Of a stretch of DNA of 64,000 nt, positions 52,623-61,170 are shown one piece after another; position 1 is the stretch's first letter; each line of letters opens with the position of its first letter. This DNA is from an uncultured Arthrobacter sp. (GTDB lineage Bacteria; Actinomycetota; Actinomycetes; Actinomycetales; Micrococcaceae). The stretch covers positions 93,385 to 157,384 of the forward strand of contig NZ_CANLXP010000009.1 of the NCBI RefSeq assembly GCF_947495145.1, given 5' to 3'. A program made the translations under genes and the position numbers. The notes below the pieces were generated by a model that was given only the letters and a program-made list of their open reading frames with translations, was not told where the DNA came from and searched no databases.

Positions 52623-54236
52623 ATGCGCGAGGTCAGCACCGATGTGCTTCTGGTGGGAGCCGGTCCCACCGGCCTGATGCTCGCCGCCTGGCTGGCGAAA
52701 CTCGGTGTCGCGGCGGTACTCGTGGACGGGAAAGGCGGGCCCACCCGTGAGTCGCGGGCGCTCGGCGTGCATTCGCGGAGCATGGAGATCTACGACCAGC
52801 TCGGGGTGGTGGACCGCGTGCTTGCCGAGGGGTATTCGGCGGTAAAGATCCGTCCCGGCTATGAGAACCGTTCCTTCGGCGCAGTGCCGATCGGCAAATT
52901 CGGCGCCGGGCTGACACCCTATCCGGGACTGCATGTCCTGGAACAGAGCAGGAATGAGCGCATCCTGCTGGACCGGCTGGAGGAACTGGGCGGGACGGTG
53001 GAGTGGCAGCACGCGCTCGTCGGCCTGACGATCGATGGCCCGACGGCGGGTGGCGGCGGGGTCACCGCTGAATGCAGCGGTCCGGCGGATTCACTGCGCA
53101 TCCGCGCTCGGTTCTGTGTCGGAGCCGACGGTGGATCTTCGGCGGTCCGGAAGCTGGCCGGGATTCCCTTTGAAGGTCAGACCAACGAGCACACGTTCTA
53201 CGTCGCGGACGTCAACGGCGTCTCCGGCGTCGCGGAGGACAGCGTGAACCTGCGCTTCGGCGCGGAGGAATTCCTGCTCGGTTTCCCGATGGGGCCCGGC
53301 GGCCATCATCGGCTGCTCGGCGTGTTGCGGACGGGTGGTGAGGAAGTGCCCGAATCATTGGCGCGTCAGCGCTTGGAAACGGTGTTCGGAGTGTCCTACC
53401 GGGAGTCGCTCTGGTTCTCCACGTACCGCATCCACCACCGGGTTGCTGCTCGCTTCCGGGAAGGCCCGGTCTTCCTCGCCGGGGATGCCGGGCATGTCCA
53501 TTCGCCCGTCGGCGCGCAGGGGATGAACACCGGGCTGCAGGACGCGCATAACCTCGCGTTCAAACTCGCTGACGTACTTCAGGGACGTGCGTCGGAGTCT
53601 CTCCTCGACCGGTACGAGACCGAGCGGCGGCCGGTGGCGCTTCGGCTGGTGAACAGCACCGACCGGGTGTTCGGCATTGTGACCTCCGATCGGCGGCTGG
53701 CCCGTAACGTCCGCCGGATCGTGCCCCGGCTTTTTGCCCCGGCGGCGGTCAGGCTCGTGCCGCGGCTTCCTCTTGCTCCGCGCCTTTTTGGGTACCTCTC
53801 ACAGATCCGCATCCATTACTGGATGGACGGTGCCTTTTCTGACGACTCAACGCACGACGGCGCCGGGTTGGCCATCGCTTCAGGTTCCGGACCCAGAGCT
53901 CACCACGGGCACCGGAGGCGCCGCGGCCGGGTGGTCGGCAGGCGGCTGCCGTGGACCGGGCCGAATTTCGAGGTGCTTCGTGCTGCTACCTGGCAGGTCC
54001 ACACCTACGGTGAGGTGGATGCGGAGGTGGCGGCCGCCGTCGGGCACGGATTGAATGTGCAGGTCCATTCATTTCCCGCGGCAAGCGGAAAGGGGCTTCA
54101 GGAGGGGCTGTGTTACCTCGTGCGTCCGGACGGCTTCGTGGCGGGAGCAGCGCCGGTGCATACCGCGGTGTCGCGGTTACGTGCGCTCCTGCCTGATCAG
54201 TGGTTCGGGCTCGGGCCCAACGGCGACCTAGGATGA
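52623..54236 (+). CDS. FAD-dependent aromatic monooxygenase-like protein
   Basis: The 537-residue protein has the dinucleotide motif VLLVGAGPTGLMLAAWLAKL at residues 7-27, the DG motif CVGADGGSSAVRKLAG and the second FAD motif GPVFLAGDAGHVHSPVGAQG with NTGLQDAHNLAFKLA. The C-terminal thioredoxin-like domain ends LLPDQWFGLGPNGDLG. It belongs to the phenol/polyketide hydroxylase group of flavin monooxygenases; the substrate is unknown. It follows treZ by 16 nt, so it may be co-transcribed. Confidence 0.88.
   Translation: MREVSTDVLLVGAGPTGLMLAAWLAKLGVAAVLVDGKGGPTRESRALGVHSRSMEIYDQLGVVDRVLAEGYSAVKIRPGYENRSFGAVPIGKFGAGLTPYPGLHVLEQSRNERILLDRLEELGGTVEWQHALVGLTIDGPTAGGGGVTAECSGPADSLRIRARFCVGADGGSSAVRKLAGIPFEGQTNEHTFYVADVNGVSGVAEDSVNLRFGAEEFLLGFPMGPGGHHRLLGVLRTGGEEVPESLARQRLETVFGVSYRESLWFSTYRIHHRVAARFREGPVFLAGDAGHVHSPVGAQGMNTGLQDAHNLAFKLADVLQGRASESLLDRYETERRPVALRLVNSTDRVFGIVTSDRRLARNVRRIVPRLFAPAAVRLVPRLPLAPRLFGYLSQIRIHYWMDGAFSDDSTHDGAGLAIASGSGPRAHHGHRRRRGRVVGRRLPWTGPNFEVLRAATWQVHTYGEVDAEVAAAVGHGLNVQVHSFPAASGKGLQEGLCYLVRPDGFVAGAAPVHTAVSRLRALLPDQWFGLGPNGDLG
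54229..54234 (+). promoter_or_regulatory. -10 element before the aldo/keto reductase
   Basis: TAGGAT overlaps the end of the monooxygenase gene and ends 6 nt before the reductase ATG. No Shine-Dalgarno site is present, which fits a leaderless transcript. Confidence 0.45.
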
Positions 54237-54240
54237 ATCC

Positions 54241-55287
54241 ATGACCTTTCACCCCGCGGACAACCGCTATGACACCATGCCGTACCGACGAGTGGGACGC
54301 AGCGGGTTGCACCTGCCGGCCGTCTCGCTCGGGCTGTGGCATAACTTCGGTGATGACAAGCCGTTCGATGTGCAGCGGGACATTCTGCGGCGCGCGTTCG
54401 ACCTCGGGGTCAATCACTTTGACCTTGCGAATAACTATGGGCCTCCGTACGGGTCAGCTGAGACCAACTTCGGCAGGCACCTCAAGGACGACTTCAGGCC
54501 GTTCCGGGATGAGCTCGTCATTTCGAGCAAGGCCGGTTACGACATGTGGCCGGGCCCGTACGGCAACTTCGGTTCACGGAAGTACCTGCTCGCCAGCCTC
54601 GACCAGTCCCTGAACCGGATGGGCCTGGACTACGTCGATATCTTCTACAGCCACCGCCCCGATCCGGAGACTCCGCTGGAAGAGACCATGGGCGCACTGG
54701 ACACCGCAGTGCGATCTGGGCGGGCGCTCTACGCCGGCATCTCCTCGTACTCCCCGGAGCGCACCGCTGAGGCAGCGGCGATCCTGCGCGATCTCGGCAC
54801 GCCGCTGCTGATCCACCAGCCCTCGTACTCGATGCTGAACCGCTGGGTGGAGAATGGCGAGCCGAACCTGCCGGAGGTCCTCGAGCAGGTTGGCGCCGGT
54901 TCGATTGCGTTCTCGCCGCTGGCCCAGGGTTTGCTGACCAGCAAGTACCTGAACGGGGTGCCGGAAGGATCCCGTGCGGCGTCGAACAAGTCGCTGTCCG
55001 AGGACCACCTGTCGGAAGACAACCTGCGGCGGGTCCGCGGCCTGAACGGCATTGCGGAGTCCCGCGGCCAGACGCTGGCCCAAATGGCCATCGCGTGGAT
55101 CCTGCGTCCGCAGGGCAAGGGCTCGGCCATCACGTCGGCGTTGATCGGCGCGTCTAGCGTGAAGCAGCTCGAGGACAGCGTGGGCGCGATCAACAACCTC
55201 GACTTCAGCGACAGCGAGCTGCACGCGATCGACGAGTTCGCCGTCGAGTCGGATATTAACCTGTGGGCCAAGGCGCTCGAGGCATAG
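54241..55287 (+). CDS. Aldo/keto reductase (YghZ-type)
   Basis: The 348-residue NADPH-dependent reductase has GVNHFDLANNYGPPYGSAE with the catalytic Tyr, KAGYDMWPGPYG (catalytic Lys), the DIFYSHRPDPETPLEE His region and the C-terminal cofactor site SALIGASSVKQLEDS. The GPYGNFGSRKYLLASLDQSL stretch groups it with the YghZ/MgrA-like glyceraldehyde-3-phosphate and methylglyoxal reductases. The physiological substrate is not certain. Confidence 0.92.
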   Translation: MTFHPADNRYDTMPYRRVGRSGLHLPAVSLGLWHNFGDDKPFDVQRDILRRAFDLGVNHFDLANNYGPPYGSAETNFGRHLKDDFRPFRDELVISSKAGYDMWPGPYGNFGSRKYLLASLDQSLNRMGLDYVDIFYSHRPDPETPLEETMGALDTAVRSGRALYAGISSYSPERTAEAAAILRDLGTPLLIHQPSYSMLNRWVENGEPNLPEVLEQVGAGSIAFSPLAQGLLTSKYLNGVPEGSRAASNKSLSEDHLSEDNLRRVRGLNGIAESRGQTLAQMAIAWILRPQGKGSAITSALIGASSVKQLEDSVGAINNLDFSDSELHAIDEFAVESDINLWAKALEA

Positions 55288-55385
55288 CAACTTCCCTCAC
55301 CCCCAGATGTTGATCGCAGGGAAGATCATCCCGCGGACGGTTCGAACAGGGATTGCGCGAGATGGCTTACATCACTTCGCAGTAG

Positions 55386-55399
55386 TACCGCGGTAGTAT
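55386..55399 (+). promoter_or_regulatory. Toxin-antitoxin promoter-operator
   Basis: The perfect palindrome TACCGCGGTA (55386-55395) overlaps TAGTAT (55394-55399), a -10-like box that ends 6 nt before the antitoxin ATG. That fits repression by a ribbon-helix-helix antitoxin and a leaderless transcript. Confidence 0.6.
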
Positions 55400-55405
55400 G
55401 AAGGT

Positions 55406-55636
55406 ATGAAACTCAGTATCAGTCTGCCGGAGGAAGATGTAGCCATCCTCGACGAGTTTGTCCGCACCGCCGGCCTTCCCTCGAGGTCGGCCGCGTTGCA
55501 CCATGCCGTGCGCATGCTCCGACTGCCCGAACTGGAGCAGGACTACGAAGCCGCCTGGAACGAGTGGGAAGCATCAGATGACCAGGCGGCGTGGAGCGTT
55601 ACCGCAGCAGACGGGCTCGCCGATGCTGCGCGGTGA
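55406..55636 (+). CDS. Ribbon-helix-helix antitoxin
   Basis: The 76-residue protein starts [20 protein letters not shown], a classical ribbon-helix-helix beta strand and helix, followed by [13 protein letters not shown]. The acidic C-terminus ([20 protein letters not shown]) would bind and neutralise the toxin. It precedes and overlaps the MazF-like gene by 14 nt, the usual antitoxin-first order. Confidence 0.88.
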   Translation: MKLSISLPEEDVAILDEFVRTAGLPSRSAALHHAVRMLRLPELEQDYEAAWNEWEASDDQAAWSVTAADGLADAAR

Positions 55637-55970
55637 GATCCGGCTCACCGATCTGGACCCTGTGCGTGGGAGCGAGGCCAACAAGCGACGGCCGGCAGTC
55701 ATCGTCAGCAACGATCGAGCGAACTCGATCGCGGCGCGGCTCGGCCGTGGCGTGGTCACCGTCGTACCGGTTACCAGCAACACCGACCGCATCTTCCCGT
55801 TCCAGACGTTGTTGCCCGCCGCCTCGACCGGCCTGCGGCAGGATTCCAAGGCCCAGGCGGAGCAGGTCCGCTCGATCGCTGTCGAGCGGCTGGGCGCGGT
55901 CCTTGGGCGAGCTCCAGCGGACGTTATGGCACAGCTCGATGACGCATTGCGCCTCCACCTGCAGCTGTAG
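55623..55970 (+). CDS. MazF/PemK-family endoribonuclease toxin
   Basis: From ATG 55623 the product is 115 residues. [50 protein letters not shown] and the late [18 protein letters not shown] match MazF strands, including the conserved Arg and Ser/Thr residues used in mRNA cleavage. The start lies inside the antitoxin gene in another frame. Earlier in-frame ATGs would overlap antitoxin more and add non-MazF sequence. Confidence 0.88.
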   Translation: MLRGEIRLTDLDPVRGSEANKRRPAVIVSNDRANSIAARLGRGVVTVVPVTSNTDRIFPFQTLLPAASTGLRQDSKAQAEQVRSIAVERLGAVLGRAPADVMAQLDDALRLHLQL

Positions 55971-55993
55971 CGGCACCCCGCTCACGCTAGCTC

Positions 55994-56556
55994 TCAGGCG
56001 CGGGCGACAATGAGCGAGCCACGGCCGGGCGCGTAGGGTAGGTCACGCACCTCGGTACTGGTGAAACCTGCTTCGGTCAGGGAGAGGCAAAGCGCCTCCT
56101 TGGAGCGGAAGCGCAGAGTGGACGTGGAGTCGATGCGCTCGCCATCAGTTCGGAAGATCGTCGGGGATTCGAACGTGACCAACTCGCCATCAACATTCGT
56201 CACTGGAAGACCTGCGCGACGTTGGCAGTCATCGTCGCCAGGTCGTACTGCCGTCTTTGGGAGGCATCTGCGGCAACGTCCACCGCGGTTCCCACCAGCC
56301 ATGTCACCCGGTTTGCCCCTGGCTTGGTCCGGGCGACATCGACCGATGCTCCGGCAGGGTCGACGCCGAACACGCGGAGACCGCGCTCTGTTACCAGGCG
56401 GGAACACAAAGTCCCCGTACCGCAACCAACGTCCCGAACCGCTGAGGAACCGAACTCGTCTACAAGGTCCACATAGGTATCCAGGTCGCTGCGGTCGGGG
56501 TCAAGAGGGTCATACACGCGGGCGACCCGTGGGTGATCGAAGATTGCGTCAGGCAT
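55994..56556 (-). pseudogene. SAM-dependent methyltransferase remnant with internal deletion
   Basis: The 5' part (56556 to about 56203) encodes MPDAIFDHPRVARVYDPLDP, VRDVGCGTGTLCSRLV, VFGVDPAGASVDVAR and ATMTANVAQVFQ, then stops. The 3' part is in another frame and resumes at VTNVDGELVTFESPTIFRTD, STSTLRFRSKEALCLSLTEA and reaches GRGSLIVARA. In intact class I methyltransferases of this type about 50-60 residues lie between these blocks, so a deletion with frame change near 56200 is the simplest reading. It converges on the MazF toxin gene. Confidence 0.82.
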
Positions 56557-56614
56557 CACACCGACGGTACCGCACGCCGCGAGGCACATAGGATTCGTTG
56601 GGGTGCCCGGGGAA

Positions 56615-57961
56615 TTACCGCCAAAGGCTCCGCAACCTGGGAAACGCGTTCTCGTACCCGCGCAGCAGCCGCTGCGCGGTGTGGGCGGAGTCGATCAGCG
56701 GATGCAGCGCGAAGGCCCGCACCGCCAGCGAACGGTCGCCGTGCACGACGGCGGCAATCACGTCCTGCTCCACCGCCTTGACCAGCGACATCAGGCCGAG
56801 CTGGTGCGGCGTCGGCGTGCCCACGAGCAAAGGGGCGGCGCCGGTGCCGTCAACACGGGCGGGAACTTCCACCACCGCGTCGGGAGGCAGCTGGGGAATC
56901 GTGTTCCCGTTGCGGACGTTGACGATGAGCTCAGTCGGCTCGTTCCGCAGTAGCGCGCGCATGACCGTGAGTGCCACCTGTTCATACCCGCCGCCGGCCA
57001 GGTCCGCTTCGTCCCGGGATTCCTCCGCCGTGCGAGCCTCCGCCAGATGTCCTTCCTCGCGGGCGCGGCGGGCCGCTTCCCAGACGGCGAATGGTTCGTC
57101 TGAGGACAGGAGTGCCGGGTAGAGGCCGGATTGCTGCCGAACCAGCGATTCTCCTCGGGTTTCGGCAGCGCCCACCACGGACCGGCGGGCCTCGGCGTGA
57201 AAGTAGTAGTAGAAGAGGTACTCGTTCGGCAGGGCTCCGAGCATATGGAGAAACTGCGGGCCGAACACCCTGCCCTCCTCAAACGAACCCAGCCGGGCAG
57301 GGTCGGCGAGGAGCGTGGGCAGGAGGTCACCGCCGTCGTGCTCCAGACCCCGCAACCAGCCCAGATGGTTCAGGCCCACATAATCGACCCCGGTCAGGGA
57401 GCCCAACGGGAGCGGCACACCGGCGGCAAGGGACGCCCGCCGGACCAGCCCTGAGGCCGAATCGCAAATCCCGATGATCCGTTGGCCGAGCACGGGCTGC
57501 AGTGCTTCGGTGATAATCCCAGCCGGGTTGGTGAAGTTGATGACCCACGCATTCGGGCAGGTCCGGGTGATCGTCTCAGCGAGCGCCAGCATCTCGGGAG
57601 TCGACCGCAGCGCATAGGACAGGCCGCCCGCTCCCACTGTCTCCTGGCCCAACGCACCCTCCGCGATGGCCACCCGCTCATCTCGTACGCGGCCGGCCGC
57701 CCCACCGGGACGGGTGGCGACGAAGACGACGTCGGCCGCTGCCAGCGCGTCCTCCAACCGGTCACAGACGGTGAGACGGGGCGGCTGCGCCCGCTCCGGA
57801 AGCGGCATATCGTGTGCCACGAGGGCGACGGCCGCAGCGCGGGAGGGATCGGCGTCGTACAGGCAGATTTCATCCACCAGCCCGGCAAACGCGCCCGAGC
57901 AGAGCGCACGGTAGATGAGCGGCACCCGGAACCCGCCGCCGCCGATGACAGCCAACTTCAT
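56615..57961 (-). CDS. Family 4 glycoside hydrolase (6-phospho-beta-glucosidase-like)
   Basis: The 448-residue protein starts MKLAVIGGGGFRVPLIYRAL, the NAD-binding end of GH4 enzymes, and has FTNPAGIITEALQ, GICDSASGLVRRA (metal-binding Cys) and DYVGLNHLGWLRGL (metal-binding His). GH4 enzymes use NAD and a divalent metal to cleave phospho-glycosides by redox-assisted elimination. ATG 57961 is 43 bp from the divergent kinase gene. No PTS genes are visible here, so phosphorylated substrates may arise through the neighbouring kinase. Confidence 0.92.
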   Translation of the reverse strand: MKLAVIGGGGFRVPLIYRALCSGAFAGLVDEICLYDADPSRAAAVALVAHDMPLPERAQPPRLTVCDRLEDALAAADVVFVATRPGGAAGRVRDERVAIAEGALGQETVGAGGLSYALRSTPEMLALAETITRTCPNAWVINFTNPAGIITEALQPVLGQRIIGICDSASGLVRRASLAAGVPLPLGSLTGVDYVGLNHLGWLRGLEHDGGDLLPTLLADPARLGSFEEGRVFGPQFLHMLGALPNEYLFYYYFHAEARRSVVGAAETRGESLVRQQSGLYPALLSSDEPFAVWEAARRAREEGHLAEARTAEESRDEADLAGGGYEQVALTVMRALLRNEPTELIVNVRNGNTIPQLPPDAVVEVPARVDGTGAAPLLVGTPTPHQLGLMSLVKAVEQDVIAAVVHGDRSLAVRAFALHPLIDSAHTAQRLLRGYENAFPRLRSLWR

Positions 57962-58004
57962 GGTGGTCCTTCCTGTTGAGCGGCCGGGGAGTATCGTGCC
58001 GTAC

Positions 58005-59090
58005 ATGGCCGCCCTGAACCGATTTGACCCGCTTGCCGCAGCACGGACCAAGAGCGATCCGGAGTTCGACCTCCTGTTGAGCGGTTCGGTGTTCTTCGAC
58101 ATTATCTTTACCGGCCTCGATGCGCTGCCCAGTGCCGGGACGGAAGTGTGGGCCGAGGGGATGGGCTCGTGTCCGGGCGGGGTGGCCAACCAGGCGATCG
58201 CGGCGAGCAGGCTTGGACTGCGCACCACCCTCGCGGCGGCCTTCGGCGACGATGGGTACGGCGCCTTCAACCGGAGCATCCTCCAGGGGCAGGAGCACGT
58301 TGACCTCTCCCGGTCCCGGACCTTCGAGCAGTGGCATTCGCCGGTGACGGTTTCCCTCTCAGTTCACCGCGACCGGTCGATGGTCACCCACGGGCACCCC
58401 TCTCCGCTCTCTGCATCGGAACTGATCGCTGACCTGCCGCGCTGCCGGGCCGCCATTGCTGAGGTCGGTCCCGAGGTGGAACCGTGGGTGCCCGCCGCGT
58501 GTGCGCTGGGGATGAAGCTCTTCGGGGATGTGGGCTGGGATCCCAGTGGAACCTGGTCCTCGGAGGCACTGGACTCGCTCGAGTACTTCCACGCCTTCCT
58601 GCCCAATGAAGCCGAGGCCATGGCTTACACCCGGACCAGCGACCCCTGGGCCGCGCTGTACGCGCTCGCCGACCGGGTCCCGGTTGCTGTGGTGACGGTC
58701 GGGCAGCAGGGAGCGATCGCCGTCGACTCCCTGACCGGGGAGGAGGAGTGGGTGCCGGCGTTGCCCGTAAACGCTTATGATCCGACGGGTGCCGGCGATT
58801 GTTTCGGTGCGGCGTTCGTCACCGGAGACCTTGCCGGTTGGCCGCTGGCAGACCGGCTGGCTTTCGCCAACCTCTGCGCCTCGCTGTCGGTTCAGGAGGT
58901 GGGCGGATCGCTCGCCGCTCCGGGCTGGGGCGACATTGCCGACTGGTGGCGGCGGATGAGCACAGAGCGCGACGGCGTCCGGAAGCAGTGGCTGCGGCGC
59001 TATGCCTTTTTGGAGGACATCGTGTCGAACGTTCCTGCCGAAGCAGTACGGCGGGCGACTGCCACCATTGCCACCCAGTCGGACGCGTAA
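58005..59090 (+). CDS. PfkB-family carbohydrate kinase
   Basis: The 361-residue kinase has the N-terminal GGVANQAIAASRLGLRTTLAAAFGDDGYG and the C-terminal NAYDPTGAGDCFGAAFVTGDL with catalytic Asp. VAVVTVGQQGAIAVD precedes it. The substrate is a sugar of unknown type. ATG 58005 is chosen; GTG 57996 is possible. Divergence from the GH4 gene with only 43 bp between suggests shared control in one sugar-use pathway. Confidence 0.9.
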   Translation: MAALNRFDPLAAARTKSDPEFDLLLSGSVFFDIIFTGLDALPSAGTEVWAEGMGSCPGGVANQAIAASRLGLRTTLAAAFGDDGYGAFNRSILQGQEHVDLSRSRTFEQWHSPVTVSLSVHRDRSMVTHGHPSPLSASELIADLPRCRAAIAEVGPEVEPWVPAACALGMKLFGDVGWDPSGTWSSEALDSLEYFHAFLPNEAEAMAYTRTSDPWAALYALADRVPVAVVTVGQQGAIAVDSLTGEEEWVPALPVNAYDPTGAGDCFGAAFVTGDLAGWPLADRLAFANLCASLSVQEVGGSLAAPGWGDIADWWRRMSTERDGVRKQWLRRYAFLEDIVSNVPAEAVRRATATIATQSDA

Positions 59091-59108
59091 GGGCTTAACG
59101 CTCCCAGG

Positions 59109-59906
59109 TCAGACCGACCGCCAGTCATCACTGGTGATGTGTGATCCTGCCTGCGGCCCCATCTGGAGCATGCCGCCGTCGACAGCCCACGATGCGCCGG
59201 TGACATAGCTGCTGGCAGGGGAGGCAAGAAACGCGATGACTGCGGCGACTTCGCCTGCGTCGCCCGGGCGCCCCAGCGGTACGCCGGGGCGGCTGATCTG
59301 ATGCGGATCCTCGTTCTCCTCGTGCGTCATGGGTGTAGCGATCTCGCCGGGGAGAACAGTGTTTGCCGTGATCCCGCGATCACTGAGCTCAAGCGCAATG
59401 GTCCGGATGAGGCCGCCCAGCCCATGTTTTGAAGCGTCATAGGCCGCTGCGCCCACCCGCGGTTGTTCCTGGTGCACGCTCGTCACCGCGATGATCCGTC
59501 CACCGTTTCCCGCACTGACCATCCGTTTCGCGGCGCGCTGAATGCAGACAAAAGCGCCGTCCAGGTTTGCCCCCACCGTGGTGCGCCAGGTGTCCAGATC
59601 CAGGTCCAGGAACGGAGTTCCATCACCGGTTCCGGCGTTGTTCACGAAAACATCAACGCCGCCCAGGTCTTCAGCCAGCCGGTCGATAACGTCGCCGCAC
59701 GCGGGCGCGTCGGTGGTGTCCAGCTGCGCCGTGACCGCCTTCCGGCCGGTGGCTTCCACCTGGCGGGCGGTCTCTTCGGCGCCCTCCTGGTCGGAGTGCC
59801 AGGTGATGCCGACGTCGCAACCCGCTTCTGCGAGCGCGACGGCTGTGGCGCGTCCAATGCCGCTGTCGGACCCGGTGACTATTGCCGTTTTCGGTGAGAA
59901 GGTCAT
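59109..59906 (-). CDS. SDR-family oxidoreductase
   Basis: The 265-residue short-chain dehydrogenase has the cofactor motif TGSDSGIGRA (residues about 11-20), NNAGTGDG, the catalytic Ser/Tyr/Lys set with VTSVHQEQPRVGAAAYDASKHG, and the C-terminal ASSYVTGASWAVDGGMLQMG. It resembles 3-oxoacyl reductase/glucose-dehydrogenase-like SDRs; substrate unknown. It converges on the PfkB gene with 18 nt between. Confidence 0.92.
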   Translation of the reverse strand: MTFSPKTAIVTGSDSGIGRATAVALAEAGCDVGITWHSDQEGAEETARQVEATGRKAVTAQLDTTDAPACGDVIDRLAEDLGGVDVFVNNAGTGDGTPFLDLDLDTWRTTVGANLDGAFVCIQRAAKRMVSAGNGGRIIAVTSVHQEQPRVGAAAYDASKHGLGGLIRTIALELSDRGITANTVLPGEIATPMTHEENEDPHQISRPGVPLGRPGDAGEVAAVIAFLASPASSYVTGASWAVDGGMLQMGPQAGSHITSDDWRSV

Positions 59907-59994
59907 GATCCATCCTGTCGCTGCCGGGAAGCCTAGCGCAAGGGTGTTCCCGGGACCTGCGCACCCGGATTCCTGACGGCCCGTTCAGAACTGA

Positions 59995-60000
59995 CAGAAT
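59995..60000 (+). promoter_or_regulatory. -10 element before alr
   Basis: CAGAAT ends 6 nt before the alr GTG, with CTGACG (59973-59978) 16 bp upstream as a possible -35. This again fits a leaderless transcript. Confidence 0.45.
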
Positions 60001-60006
60001 GGGCCT

Positions 60007-61170
60007 GTGAGTTTTTCAGCAGGACCAGTCCCGGAACGGCGGGTGGACATCGACCTCGCCGCGCTGCGGCACAACGTCCGGCATATCGCAGAGATCGCCA
60101 GCCCGGCCCGCGTCATGGCCGTAGTGAAAGCCGACGGTTACGGGCACGGCGCGGTTCCAGTGGCGAAGGCGGCGCTGCAAGCGGGTGCCTCGTGGCTGGG
60201 CGTTGCCCATATCGCAGAAGCCGTTGAACTTCGTCGAGCCGGTATCGAAGCGCCCATCCTGGCCTGGCTGCACACCGAGGCAAGTGATTTCGCGGCGGCC
60301 ATCGAACTGGGAGTGGACCTGGGCATCTCCGGGTGGGAACTGGCGCACGTGGTGGCCGAAGCACGCAGACTCGAACGGCCTGCGCGCGTTCACCTGAAGA
60401 TCGATACCGGGCTGGGAAGGAACGGTTGCCCGCCCGAGCACTGGGAAGCCCTGCTCGGCCGGGCACTTGAACACCAGGAGCACGGACTGTTGCGGGTTGT
60501 CGGAGTCTTTTCCCACCTCGCCGTCGCGGACGAGCCGGACCGCGAAGAGACAGACGAGCAGATTGACCGCTTCCGGGAAGCTGTCGCCGTCGCCGAAGAC
60601 GCCGGGGTGGATCTCGAAGTGCGCCACCTGGCCAACACTCCCGGGACGCTGTCGCGGCCGGACGCGCATTTCGACCTCGTGCGGGTGGGCCTCGGTATTT
60701 ACGGGCTCTCGCCGTTCGACGGCCAGTCCTCGGCCGAGCTCGGACTCCGTCCGGTCATGAGTTTCCGGACCACCATTGCCAACTGCAAGGAAGTACCGGA
60801 AGGTCACGGCGTTTCCTACGGCCTGTCCTACCGGACCGACAAGCGCACCACGCTGGGGCTCATCCCGGTGGGCTATGGCGACGGCGTCCCCCGGGTCGCC
60901 ACGGGTGCACCCGTTTCGGTCAACGGACTGCTATACCCCGTGGTTGGCCGGATTGCGATGGACCAGTTTGTCATCGACTTCGAGGAAACCGGGATCGCGG
61001 ACTCGGAAGACAGCCCGCTGGGCGCCGAGGCCGTTCTCTTCGGTGCCGGGGACGGCACGCCTACGGCCGACGACTGGGCCCGGGCGAGCGGCTCGATCAA
61101 CTACGAAATCGTCACCCGGATCAGTCCCCGTGTTGCCCGCCGGTATATCGACGCGGAGGCTGACCAGTGA
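60007..61170 (+). CDS. alr: Alanine racemase
   Basis: The 387-residue PLP enzyme makes D-alanine for peptidoglycan. The PLP lysine lies in VMAVVKADGYGHGAVPVAKA (near residue 41), followed by HLKIDTGLGRNGCPPE, the catalytic-Tyr region HGVSYGLSYRTDKRT and GYGDGVPRVA, and VGRIAMDQFVIDF. It starts at GTG; the stop overlaps the tsaE GTG (GTGA), so it heads a five-gene operon. Confidence 0.97.
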   Translation: MSFSAGPVPERRVDIDLAALRHNVRHIAEIASPARVMAVVKADGYGHGAVPVAKAALQAGASWLGVAHIAEAVELRRAGIEAPILAWLHTEASDFAAAIELGVDLGISGWELAHVVAEARRLERPARVHLKIDTGLGRNGCPPEHWEALLGRALEHQEHGLLRVVGVFSHLAVADEPDREETDEQIDRFREAVAVAEDAGVDLEVRHLANTPGTLSRPDAHFDLVRVGLGIYGLSPFDGQSSAELGLRPVMSFRTTIANCKEVPEGHGVSYGLSYRTDKRTTLGLIPVGYGDGVPRVATGAPVSVNGLLYPVVGRIAMDQFVIDFEETGIADSEDSPLGAEAVLFGAGDGTPTADDWARASGSINYEIVTRISPRVARRYIDAEADQ

